Source of the DNA: Spirochaetaceae bacterium
GTDB taxonomy: Bacteria; Spirochaetota; Spirochaetia; SZUA-6; Fen-1364
Length of the DNA stretch: 15,301 nucleotides
NCBI GenBank assembly: GCA_003141795.1
Contig: PLNO01000306.1
Coordinates: 1-15,301, forward strand
Direction: 5' to 3'
Under the pieces are notes generated by a model. That model was not told the DNA's origin. It saw nothing but the letters and a program-made list of their open reading frames with translations, and made no database searches. Shown in pieces: positions 5,450 to 13,315 of this stretch (position 1 is its first letter; every line of letters starts with the position of its first letter). The position numbers and the translations under genes are program-made.

Positions 5450-6787
5450 TCAGCTGTGAATGCTCTTGAGGGCCGAGAGGGCCAATTCGAAGATCGACCC
5501 GTTGTGAGCCTTCCGCTCCTCCTTGCGTACCCCGGCTCGCTGTCCGACGTTCGCAAGGGCGTAGATGACGGGCGTGCGCCAGTTGGCGGGGAAACGGGCT
5601 GCGATGCTCTGGAGGGAGTAGAAGCTGCGCCGTACGTGCTGGCACCCCTCGGCGAGCTGGTCGACCGACATGTTTTTCGGGATGAAAGTCGGCGTGCAGT
5701 GGTCGTACGAGCTCCAGTCGTTCGTCAGGAGCCGCCCCTCGGAGCGGAACTGGTCGAAGAGGACCGTGCCGGGATACGGGGTGAGGATGTTGAAGGTCGC
5801 AGATGACATCCGCGTTCGGTACATGAACTCCAGGGTCTCGTCGAAGATGGACGTCTCGTCGTCGTCGAACCCGAAGACGATCGATGCGTGAAAGAGGATG
5901 CCGGCCTGGGTGATCCGCCGGATGGCGGCCTCCGTCGCGGCGACGCTCTTCATGCTCTTCTGCATGCGCGCCATCTTCGCCTCCGACACGGACTCAAGTC
6001 CTATGAACAACCCGGTGCAACCGCTGCGCGCCGCCTTCAGCAGGAGCTCCTCGTTGCGTACGAAGGAGACCGATGCCTGGCCGACCCACTGGATCCCCCT
6101 CCCCTCGAGGGCGGTGAAGAGCTCCAGTGCGTAGCGGGGGTCTCCGACGATGTTGTCATCGAGGAACATCACGCGCTTCGCGCCCGAACGGTCGATGTCG
6201 TCCATGACACGATCGACCGACACGTGGCGGATCGCCCGACCGAAAACGTTGCGCACGCAGCAGAATTCGCACGCGTAGGGGCACCCGCGCGAGGTGACCA
6301 CCGGCGTGATCCCCAGAATAGCGCGGGAATGGCTGAGATCGCGGCGCGGCGTGGGATAGTCGTCCAGGGACCACTCGTTGTTGGAGCGGTACACGGGCTG
6401 CAAGGCGCCGCGCGCCGCGTCGGCCAGGAGCGTTCCCCAGACCGGCTCCGCTTCTCCGATCACCACGGCATCCGCGTGAGCGGCCGCCTCGTCCGGCAGC
6501 ACAGTGGGGTGCACGCCGCCCAGCACGACGCGTCTGCCCCGCCTTCTGAGCTCGTCGGCAAGCGCGTAGGCGCGCGGCGCGGTGGCGGTCATGCACGTGA
6601 TACCCACCAGGTCGCACTCCGCGTTCAGGTCGATGGGTTGCGTTTCCTCCTCGACGATCGATACCTCATGCTCCGCGGGCGTGAGTGCCGCGATGTACTG
6701 GAGCGACACCTGGGGAAATCGTCCGATTCCCCTCTTCCGGGGCGCAACCGCTGGCTGCGTGCACGGGTCTATGAGCAGGATTCTCAT
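5450..6787 (-). CDS. B12-binding radical SAM protein (class B-like)
   Basis: The protein has 445 residues. The N-terminal cobalamin-binding-type Rossmann region (1-140) has MRILLIDP, DLVGITCMTATAPRAYALAD and the family's GGVHPTVLPDE (90-100) followed by DAVVIGEAE. The radical SAM core (about 155-375) carries CPYACEFC (Cys169, Cys173, Cys176), FLDDNIV and GLFIGLES. The C-terminal part (YPGTVLFDQF, then GRLL, then a CTPTFIPKNMS stretch) resembles the DUF4070 tail of enzymes such as the hopanoid-processing HpnJ/HpnP group. The DxHxxG lower-ligand motif is absent, as in many class B members. The likely reaction is radical methylation or rearrangement of an unreactive carbon; the substrate is unknown. 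The start at 6787 has AAGGAG 5 nt upstream. It heads the PadR-HAAS-DUF4097 operon (12 nt gap), an unusual partner hinting at a lipid or envelope substrate. Confidence 0.88.
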   Translation of the reverse strand: MRILLIDPCTQPAVAPRKRGIGRFPQVSLQYIAALTPAEHEVSIVEEETQPIDLNAECDLVGITCMTATAPRAYALADELRRRGRRVVLGGVHPTVLPDEAAAHADAVVIGEAEPVWGTLLADAARGALQPVYRSNNEWSLDDYPTPRRDLSHSRAILGITPVVTSRGCPYACEFCCVRNVFGRAIRHVSVDRVMDDIDRSGAKRVMFLDDNIVGDPRYALELFTALEGRGIQWVGQASVSFVRNEELLLKAARSGCTGLFIGLESVSEAKMARMQKSMKSVAATEAAIRRITQAGILFHASIVFGFDDDETSIFDETLEFMYRTRMSSATFNILTPYPGTVLFDQFRSEGRLLTNDWSSYDHCTPTFIPKNMSVDQLAEGCQHVRRSFYSLQSIAARFPANWRTPVIYALANVGQRAGVRKEERKAHNGSIFELALSALKSIHS

Positions 6788-6831
6788 TTCAACTCCTTCT
6801 GGAGACGTTCTTACTAAGCGTCTTCATGCAC

Positions 6832-6850
6832 TACTATGTATTACATAGTA
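6832..6850. promoter_or_regulatory. Perfect 19-bp palindrome, probable PadR operator
   Basis: TACTATGTATTACATAGTA is a perfect inverted repeat with 9-bp arms around one central T, 45 nt before the radical SAM start. It contains the ATGT...ACAT core known for PadR-family operators. On the minus strand a -35-like TTGATG is followed at 17 nt by TATGTA, which falls inside the palindrome, so binding would block the operon promoter. The remainder of 6788-6936 shows no gene. Confidence 0.7.
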
Positions 6851-6936
6851 CATGGCATTGCAAGCATCAAGATTATGTTTTGGCAAAGATAATCCGTAAA
6901 TGGCGGAAAATTACTTAACGGGCGTGAAGTTTCAGA

Positions 6937-7806
6937 TCAGGCGATGGTGACTCGATAGCCCGTGGAAAACGTGCCCAGGGGATCTAGGAAGAGAATGCCT
7001 TCCTTCTCCTGGAGTACTCCCGTGGCCTTCGTGCTGTCGGAGATCCCATGCCAGGGCTCGATGCACACGAATGCCGCTCCGGGCTTGGACCAGATCCCCA
7101 GAAAGGGTGCGCCTTCGGTGCTCACGGTGACGGCCTGGGGGCCGAAGCTCGTTCGGAGGGAGAACACGCGCGACAGGGGGTGCTTGAGGACGAGGGCGCC
7201 CCTGTCGAACAGCGTACGGGAAAGGTCGATGGTCCGGCGGGTGGTGAACGCCCGTTCCGTGGTGTCCGCGACGATGAGGTTGTCGCGGATAAACCATCGT
7301 TCCGCGCTCTCCTCTTCGTCGAAGAGCACGTAATAGTTCTCCAGGCTTCCTCCGGCGAAAGGCACGACGAACGCCGGATGAGAGCCGATGGAGAAGTACA
7401 TCCGCCGCGCGCCGGTGTTCGTGACGAGGTAGCTCACCGACAGGCCGTCCGGTTGGAGCGTGAAACCGACCCGCAGCGTGAAGTCGAACGGGTAGACCTC
7501 CAGCGTCTTCGGGCTGGAGGCGAGCTGGAGCTGCACGGAGCTTTCACGCTCTTCGACGATCGTGAACTCGCTTCCCCGGGCGAAACCGTGATTGGGAAGG
7601 CTGTAGCTCTTTCCTTCGAACGTATAGGAGCCGCCGCGGAGAGCGCCGACGATGGGGAACAGCACCGGTGCCGAGCCTGTCCACCATGCCGGGTCCCCGT
7701 TCCAGATGTATTCCCTGCCGGTGGACAGGTCGGCGAGGCTGGAGAGCTCCGCGCCCTTTTCCCGCACCTTCGCGGCGAATGGGCCGCTCCGAAGGATCAC
7801 GCTCAT
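6937..7806 (-). CDS. Aldose 1-epimerase (galactose mutarotase-like, LacX type)
   Basis: The protein has 289 residues from the ATG at 7806. A longer in-frame start at 7887 would add 27 residues that match nothing in the family, while a G-rich ribosome site (AGGGGGGA) precedes 7806. Family landmarks are KGAELSSL (18-25), NHGFAR (72-77), GSHPAFVVPF (141-150) and CIEPWHG (248-254). His73, His143 and Glu250 line up with the conserved catalytic-site histidines and the general-base glutamate of mutarotases. The reaction would be interconversion of alpha and beta anomers of a hexose or hexose phosphate in the cytoplasm; the exact sugar is unknown. It lies 94 nt after the hybrid kinase gene, with a -10-like TATGAT (7856-7861) between, so it may have its own promoter or be read through. 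No other sugar gene is near. Confidence 0.88.
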   Translation of the reverse strand: MSVILRSGPFAAKVREKGAELSSLADLSTGREYIWNGDPAWWTGSAPVLFPIVGALRGGSYTFEGKSYSLPNHGFARGSEFTIVEERESSVQLQLASSPKTLEVYPFDFTLRVGFTLQPDGLSVSYLVTNTGARRMYFSIGSHPAFVVPFAGGSLENYYVLFDEEESAERWFIRDNLIVADTTERAFTTRRTIDLSRTLFDRGALVLKHPLSRVFSLRTSFGPQAVTVSTEGAPFLGIWSKPGAAFVCIEPWHGISDSTKATGVLQEKEGILFLDPLGTFSTGYRVTIA

Positions 7807-7900
7807 GACACTTTCCCCCCTTCCGCTCCGGGCGGATGCCGATGTGGGCAGCTCAATCATAGTCCTATGGGGGGTACTGTGCTCCAAGAGGACGGGAAGG

Positions 7901-9868
7901 TCAACTGTCGGGAGCGGCTCGGCCGATGTCGATGAGGCCGCGCACCTTGCGCAGCAGATCCGCCGTGGTGAAAGGCTTGGGCAGAACGTCCATGTCCGGG
8001 GAAGGGGCGAAGCCGGCTTCCAGCAGGCGGAAGTCGTGGCCGGTGCAGAAGAGGATGGGCAGCCGCGGCCGCAGCGATCGGATGCGATCGGCGACCGCCG
8101 GACCCGTCATCCTCGGCATGATGACGTCCAGCACGACGAGGGATACCGACTCGCCGCGGGACTGGAACAGCTCCAGCGCCTGCGCCCCGTCTGCCGCGGT
8201 GAGCACCGTGTAGCCGGATTGCTTGAGGACCTGGCTTGCGAACGTCCGTACCGAATCGTCGTCTTCAGCGAGCAGGACGATCTCGTTCCCGCCCCGGGCG
8301 GCCGTGACGGGCTGCACGGCCTTCTGCGGCGCTGCGTCGACCCGGGCCAGCGGGAGGTGAATCGAGATCGAAGTCCCCTGCCCCGGCAGGCTCTGCACGT
8401 CGATGAGCCCGTCGTGCTGCGTGACGATCCCGTAGACGATGGCCATGCCCAGGCCGGTGCCGCGGCCGCGTGGCTTGGTCGTGAAGAAGGGCTCGAAGAT
8501 GTGGCGCACCACATCCGCCGACATCCCGATGCCCGTGTCGGTGACGGAGAGCACGGCGAACTCACCCGGGCGGGCCCACGGATTGCGGCGGCAGGACTCC
8601 GTGTCGAACCGGGCGAGGCTTGTCGAAATCTGCACCGTACCGCCCGAGGCCATTGCATCCTTCGCGTTCACGCAGAGGTTCACGAGCACCTGCTCGATCT
8701 GGCCCGGATCCGCCGTCACGAGCTTGCCCGGGCCGTCACTGGAGGTGGACAACCGGCAGGTTTCCCCGATGAGCTTCCGCAGCATGTCCGACATGCCCGC
8801 CACGAGATCGTCGAGATCGATCACGCTGCGCCTGCTCGTCTCTCTCCTGCTGAACGTGAGGAGCTTGCCGATCAGGGCCCGCGCCCGGTCCGAAGCGCGC
8901 AGGACCTCCGCCAGGTACTGGCGCACGGTGCTGCCCTCGGGGAGCTCGTCGGAGGCGAGCTGGGCGAACCCGAGGATGGCCTGCAGGAGGTTGTTGAAAT
9001 CGTGGGCGACCCCGCCGGCGAGCTGGCCGACTGCCTCCATCTTCTGCGCGTGAACGAGCTGCCCCTCCAGAAGCATACGGTCGGTGATGTCGCGGGACAC
9101 TCCGATGAGCTCCCGGCCCCGTCCCGAGATCTCGTTGCGGAGCGTCACGACCATCTCCGTCGCCACGAGCGTGCCGTCCGCGCGTGTCAGCTCCACCGCA
9201 TCGATACGGACGCGCGTCGGCTCTTCGTGTGCCTGCAGCGCATCCATCCGCTCGTGGAGGAGCGACATCACCCGCTCCTTGTCCTCGGGGCGTACGATGT
9301 CCAAAAGCGTGCGTGAGGAAAGCTCGGCGGGAGAGACGCCGAGCAGGCGGCGAACGGAGGGGCTCACGTAGGTAAAACGCTGAGAGACCATGTCGATCGT
9401 CCAGATCACGTCGCCGCTGTTTTCCGCGAGCAGGCGATAGCGCGCCTCGCTCTCCCGCAGCGCCTCTTCCGCACCGCGCCGCTCCCTTCGCGCCGCCGCT
9501 TCGCGGATTTCCCTCTCCACGGTCGGCGCGAGCCGGGCCAGCGTGTCCTTCATGAGATAGTCCCGCGCGCCGGCGCGCATCATCTGCACGGCGATCTCTT
9601 CCCCGATGAACCCCGAAACGACGATGAACGGGGTATCGCGCCCCATGCCCTGCAGCAGCGCCAGGGCCGACGGGGCGGAGAACTGCGGAAGGCGATAATC
9701 GGCGATGATCACGTCCCATTCGCGCTCCTCGAGGGCGGCGCGCATGCCGTCCTCCGTCTCCACCCTGCGGTACTCCACAGACCGCCCTGCCTTGCGCAGC
9801 TCACGCTGCACGAGCGCGCCGTCGCTCTCAGAGTCTTCCGCATGGAGCACGAACAGGGGATCGCTCAT
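7901..9868 (-). CDS. Hybrid histidine kinase, REC-PAS-HisKA-HATPase-REC
   Basis: The protein has 655 residues, no membrane segment, and is cytoplasmic. The N-terminal receiver (about 5-125) has Glu11/Asp12, phosphoacceptor Asp57 (IIADYRLPQ) and Lys107. A PAS domain (about 140-265) ends in the usual DITDR. In the HisKA domain, phosphorylatable His289 lies in GVAHDFNNLL. The ATPase has the N box NLCVNAKDAM, G1 DTGIGM and G2 GRGTGLGMAIV. The C-terminal receiver (about 530-650) has AEDDD, phosphoacceptor Asp581 (VVLDVIMPRMTG) and the LPKPF lysine. All catalytic residues are present. The N-terminal receiver can take input from another kinase, most simply the one encoded at 10308-13217. Its ATG overlaps the stop of the preceding response regulator (ATGA, 9865-9868), so the two are translationally coupled. 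No DNA-binding output is encoded in the operon. Confidence 0.93.
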   Translation of the reverse strand: MSDPLFVLHAEDSESDGALVQRELRKAGRSVEYRRVETEDGMRAALEEREWDVIIADYRLPQFSAPSALALLQGMGRDTPFIVVSGFIGEEIAVQMMRAGARDYLMKDTLARLAPTVEREIREAAARRERRGAEEALRESEARYRLLAENSGDVIWTIDMVSQRFTYVSPSVRRLLGVSPAELSSRTLLDIVRPEDKERVMSLLHERMDALQAHEEPTRVRIDAVELTRADGTLVATEMVVTLRNEISGRGRELIGVSRDITDRMLLEGQLVHAQKMEAVGQLAGGVAHDFNNLLQAILGFAQLASDELPEGSTVRQYLAEVLRASDRARALIGKLLTFSRRETSRRSVIDLDDLVAGMSDMLRKLIGETCRLSTSSDGPGKLVTADPGQIEQVLVNLCVNAKDAMASGGTVQISTSLARFDTESCRRNPWARPGEFAVLSVTDTGIGMSADVVRHIFEPFFTTKPRGRGTGLGMAIVYGIVTQHDGLIDVQSLPGQGTSISIHLPLARVDAAPQKAVQPVTAARGGNEIVLLAEDDDSVRTFASQVLKQSGYTVLTAADGAQALELFQSRGESVSLVVLDVIMPRMTGPAVADRIRSLRPRLPILFCTGHDFRLLEAGFAPSPDMDVLPKPFTTADLLRKVRGLIDIGRAAPDS

Positions 9869-10311
9869 CCCGGAGATACCTCCGGGGGAGGCTCGTTGAG
9901 AACGAGCCAGTACAGGCCCAGTTTCTCGACGGAGGCGGCGAATTGCACGAAATCGACCGGCTTCCTGATGTAGCTGTTCGCGCCGATGTCATAGCTGGCG
10001 GCCCTGTCCTGCTCTTCAGCGGAGGAGGTGAGGATCACCACGGGCAGCCGCCGAAGACGGGGGTCTCCGCGGATCTCCCGCAGAACGTCCAGACCGCCCA
10101 TGATGGGCAGATTGAGGTCGAGGAGCACGAGGGCCGGGGTCAGGGCCGGCGTGCCGGCGTGCGGTCCCGTGCCGCGCAGCACGTCGAGCGCCTCCCGTCC
10201 GTCCTGCGCCACGACCAGCTCGTTCGTTATGCGGCTGCGCGTCAGGGCGCGGCGCGTCAGCTCGATGTCGCTGAGGTTGTCCTCCACGAGGAGTATGCAT
10301 TTCGGGTTCAT
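9865..10311 (-). CDS. Rcp1-like single-domain response regulator
   Basis: The protein has 148 residues from the ATG at 10311, which has GGAGG four nt ahead and overlaps the stop of the kinase gene before it (ATGA, 10308-10311). Reading further upstream to 10371 would add 20 residues with no receiver homology. Receiver landmarks are Glu10/Asp11 (LLVEDNLSDIELTRRAL), phosphoacceptor Asp65 (LVLLDLNLPIMGGL), Thr95 (VVILTSS) and Lys117 (YIRKPVD). The EDNxxDxELT start and the insertion before the Asp65 strand are typical of the Rcp1 class, which pairs with PAS or phytochrome-type kinases. It has no output domain. Lying between two kinases, it probably shuttles phosphate from the membrane kinase or titrates it. 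Confidence 0.92.
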   Translation of the reverse strand: MNPKCILLVEDNLSDIELTRRALTRSRITNELVVAQDGREALDVLRGTGPHAGTPALTPALVLLDLNLPIMGGLDVLREIRGDPRLRRLPVVILTSSAEEQDRAASYDIGANSYIRKPVDFVQFAASVEKLGLYWLVLNEPPPEVSPG

Positions 10312-13217
10312 GGGGCCTCCGACAGTGTGAATGAAAACGTCGCCCCGGCGTCGACGGCGGCATCCGCCCACACACGCCCGCCGTGGCGTGAAACGACGCG
10401 CTGCACGGTGGCCAGGCCGATTCCCGTCCCGGGGAAGTCGCTCGACCTGTGCATGCGCTGGAAGGGGGTGAACAGCTTGCCCGCGAAGGCGGGATCGAAT
10501 CCCACGCCGTTGTCGCGCACGAAATAGATCTTCTCCCCTTCACGAGCGACGCAGCCGAACTCGATGCGCGCGCCGTCCCGGGGGGCGGTGAACTTGAAGG
10601 CATTTTCGATGAGGTTCGATAGAACCACCTCCAGGAGCGTCTCGTCCCCCCACGCCGTCACCCCGGGCGGGATCGAGACATCGACGGCCCGATCCTTCCC
10701 CGATTCGCGAAGCCGCTCCACGATCCTGCCTGCGATGGCCGACAGATCGACGGGCGCCCGGCGCATTCCGGCGCGGGTCACGCGGGAGAGCTGCAGCAGG
10801 TCGTCGATGAGAACGCCCATGCGTTGTGTCTCCGAGCGCACGCGATTGAGGTAGCCGCGCGCCGTTTCATCCAGGGTTGCCCCGTAGTCCTCCAGCAGGG
10901 CGAGGCTCCACCCGTCGATCCCGCGAAGCGGCGAGCGAAGGTCGTGGGACACGGAATAGGAAAAGGCCTCCAACTCCCTGTTGGACGCCTCGAGCTCCGC
11001 GGTGCGGACGTGCACCCTGTGATCGAGGTCGATGTTGAGCCTGTGGATGTCTTCCTCCGCGCGCTTGCGTTCCGTCAGGTCCAGCACGAGCGCGACGCTC
11101 TGGTCGCGCCGCTCCCCGAGGAGGACGAACCCGACGAGCACCCACGCCCGGCTTCCGTCCTTCCTGATGTACTGCTTCTCATAGGGCGCGCAGGAGCCTC
11201 GCGCCTGCGCCTGGCGTATCGCGGCGTCGTCCAGGGCTTGGAACTCCGGCGGTGTCAGCGTGGACGAGCTCACAAGGCCCGCCCCGAGGTCCTCCCGCGA
11301 ATACCCGACGATCCTCAGGAACTCGTCGTTCGCGTCGCAGATCCTGCCATCGGTGTCGCCCAGGAAGTTGCCCACGATGCCGGAATCGAAATACGCGCGG
11401 AGCTTCTCCTCGCTCTGGCGCATCCCCTCCTTGGCGAGGTGCTCTTCGGTGATGAGCTCGCTGAAGATGATGATCCCGCCGATTTCCCCGGCGGCCGTGC
11501 GCCAGGGACGGATCTCCCACCGCAGCCAGTCCGTCTGTCCGTCAGCGCGGGGAAAAACGTCCTCGTCGGACTTCTCCACCGCGCCCGCCAGGCAGCGGCG
11601 ATGAACGGCCTTCCAGCGCTCGGGCACGTCCGGCAGGACCTCGTAGTGTGATTTGCCGATGAAGCTCTCTTCGGTGATCCTGTTGTCGATGACGTAGCGG
11701 CGGGACACGACGAGGTAGCGCATCTCGGTGTCGAGCATCGCGATGGCCGCCGGAGCGTGCTCGACGAACAACCGCAACAGATGCTCGTTGTGCCGGATCG
11801 TATCCTCCGCGCGCCGGCGCTCGGAGATATCGCGGATGATGGCCTGGTAGTAGCGTGCACCACCCACCTCTGTGGCGCGGACGCTTGTCTCCACCGGAAA
11901 CACCCTCCCGCTCTTGCGCTGGTGCTGCGTTTCCGAGATCACCCCGTCGTTCAGGCGCGTAGTGTTTTCGATGTCGCGGAACCGCGCCCGTTCCGACGGG
12001 ACGCGAAGATCGCTGAGATTCATCGTCATCAGCTCCGCCTGCGTATAGCCGTAGGCCTGGACTGCGCGCTCGTTCGCCTCGAGGATCCTCCAATCCTTGT
12101 CCAGGAGGAGGATGATGTCGTTGGCGAACCTGTTGATGTGAACGATCCTTTCGGCGAGCTGCGCCCGTTCCCGGGCGAGGAGGAGCTGGCGCTCCACGAG
12201 CGTCCTGTTGCGCTTCCTCCAGAGCTGCTGGATGCCAAGGCCCGCCGCGACGAAGAAGAGCAGGAAAACCGCGGCGGTGAGAAGAGATCGTTCACGCAGC
12301 GGTGCGTAGACCTCGGCACGATCGATCTTGGCCACGACGAACCAGGGTGTGCCATTGACGCTCTGCAGCGCGGCCAGCACGTCCACCCCACGATAGTCAC
12401 GGCCCTCCACGACGGCTTTGCGTCCCATGACGGCCTGTGCCGCGGGCAGGTTCACTGCGAGCGGGAGCCGAAGCGTCATGGCGGCATCAGGATTGAACCG
12501 CAGGGGATTGAGGTACAGCACCGTATCCCCTTCGCGTCTGACGAGGAGCGTTTCGGCTGAGGCGCTGTCAGCAGGCCAGGTCTGGATGAGGGGGTAGAGA
12601 AAGACCGAGGGATCGACGTCCAGCAGCAACGCGCCGGATGCCGCGGCTGATGCATCCTCACGCACGGGGATCCAGACCGGCAGCTCGACGGCGTCCCCGT
12701 CGACAATGAGATCGCCGATGCTCACATCCGTGCCGTGGAGGGCGGCCCGGAATTGCACCTCGTCCTGGGGCTCGAGATCAGGACGGTCTTCGGGTTCGAC
12801 GATGAGCGCCCGACCGTGCGCGTCGTAGAGAACGACGCGGCGATACCGGTACAGCGTGCGCAGGTTCCGCATCCAGAACCGGAGATCCCGGCTGTCTGAC
12901 GGCGCCGCGCTCCCGGCAAGGGCCCTCGTTGCAAGCCTCTCGATGATCGGATTGCGCATGATGAGCCGCGCATCCGTGCGTCGCTCAGCATACCAGGCGG
13001 CTATCTCGCTCGTCTTGAGGCTTGCAACCGTGGCAAGGGAGCTCTGGGCGCTGAGCCGCGAAGCCTGGGCCAGCCGCATCATGAATGTGACCCCGATCCC
13101 CACGATAGCGATGAAAAGAATAACAATAAGCGCCAATGGCCCCGGGGGGAGTCTTTTGGGAAGAGATCGCGCAAAAACGGAAGGAGATTCTGCCCCTTCG
13201 GACTTGTGCGAGGTCAT
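10308..13217 (-). CDS. Membrane sensor histidine kinase with three PAS domains
   Basis: The protein has 969 residues from the ATG at 13217. TM1 is at about 28-48 (LALIVILFIAIVGIGVTFMM). An extracytoplasmic, dCache-like sensor follows at about 50-310 and TM2 at about 311-331. Three PAS domains follow (about 355-470, 476-590, 600-720), the first and third ending in DISERRRAE and DLTERKRAE. HisKA contains His758 in FSYSVSHDLRSPLRG, and the ATPase has the N box NLIENAFKF, G1 DNGVGFD and G2 GTGIGLATV. All catalytic motifs are intact. The sensor ligand is unknown; dCache domains often bind small organic molecules. The start at 13217 is preferred because the promoter -10 at 13244-13249 lies inside the longer reading from the GTG at 13253, and AAGGAAA precedes 13217. 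It is first in the three-gene operon and likely donates phosphate to the following regulator and to the hybrid kinase. Confidence 0.93.
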   Translation of the reverse strand: MTSHKSEGAESPSVFARSLPKRLPPGPLALIVILFIAIVGIGVTFMMRLAQASRLSAQSSLATVASLKTSEIAAWYAERRTDARLIMRNPIIERLATRALAGSAAPSDSRDLRFWMRNLRTLYRYRRVVLYDAHGRALIVEPEDRPDLEPQDEVQFRAALHGTDVSIGDLIVDGDAVELPVWIPVREDASAAASGALLLDVDPSVFLYPLIQTWPADSASAETLLVRREGDTVLYLNPLRFNPDAAMTLRLPLAVNLPAAQAVMGRKAVVEGRDYRGVDVLAALQSVNGTPWFVVAKIDRAEVYAPLRERSLLTAAVFLLFFVAAGLGIQQLWRKRNRTLVERQLLLARERAQLAERIVHINRFANDIILLLDKDWRILEANERAVQAYGYTQAELMTMNLSDLRVPSERARFRDIENTTRLNDGVISETQHQRKSGRVFPVETSVRATEVGGARYYQAIIRDISERRRAEDTIRHNEHLLRLFVEHAPAAIAMLDTEMRYLVVSRRYVIDNRITEESFIGKSHYEVLPDVPERWKAVHRRCLAGAVEKSDEDVFPRADGQTDWLRWEIRPWRTAAGEIGGIIIFSELITEEHLAKEGMRQSEEKLRAYFDSGIVGNFLGDTDGRICDANDEFLRIVGYSREDLGAGLVSSSTLTPPEFQALDDAAIRQAQARGSCAPYEKQYIRKDGSRAWVLVGFVLLGERRDQSVALVLDLTERKRAEEDIHRLNIDLDHRVHVRTAELEASNRELEAFSYSVSHDLRSPLRGIDGWSLALLEDYGATLDETARGYLNRVRSETQRMGVLIDDLLQLSRVTRAGMRRAPVDLSAIAGRIVERLRESGKDRAVDVSIPPGVTAWGDETLLEVVLSNLIENAFKFTAPRDGARIEFGCVAREGEKIYFVRDNGVGFDPAFAGKLFTPFQRMHRSSDFPGTGIGLATVQRVVSRHGGRVWADAAVDAGATFSFTLSEAP

Positions 13218-13243
13218 CTTTTGTTTCCTTGAGAGGAAACGCG

Positions 13244-13273
13244 AATATAACACACGATTCGGGGAAATGTCAA
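13244..13273 (-). promoter_or_regulatory. Sigma-70-type promoter of the kinase operon
   Basis: On the minus strand a consensus -35 TTGACA (13268-13273) is followed at 18 nt by TATATT (13244-13249), or at 17 nt by TTATAT. Transcription would begin near 13237, about 20 nt before the kinase ATG at 13217. This separates the operon from ilvD, whose stop codon lies about 43 nt upstream of the -35. Confidence 0.75.
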
Positions 13274-13315
13274 CTCTATTCGAGAGAATTGCTATTTTGG
13301 ATATTCAACCCGCTT

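Noticed and set aside
6788..6936. Possible riboswitch (cobalamin) ahead of the B12 radical SAM gene
   Set aside because: The leader after the palindrome is only about 45 nt and shows no B12-box-like element, too short for a cobalamin riboswitch.
7652..9316. 554-codon plus-strand frame opposite the hybrid kinase
   Set aside because: The opposite strand encodes a complete REC-PAS-HK-REC with all catalytic motifs. The plus product has shadow-type composition.
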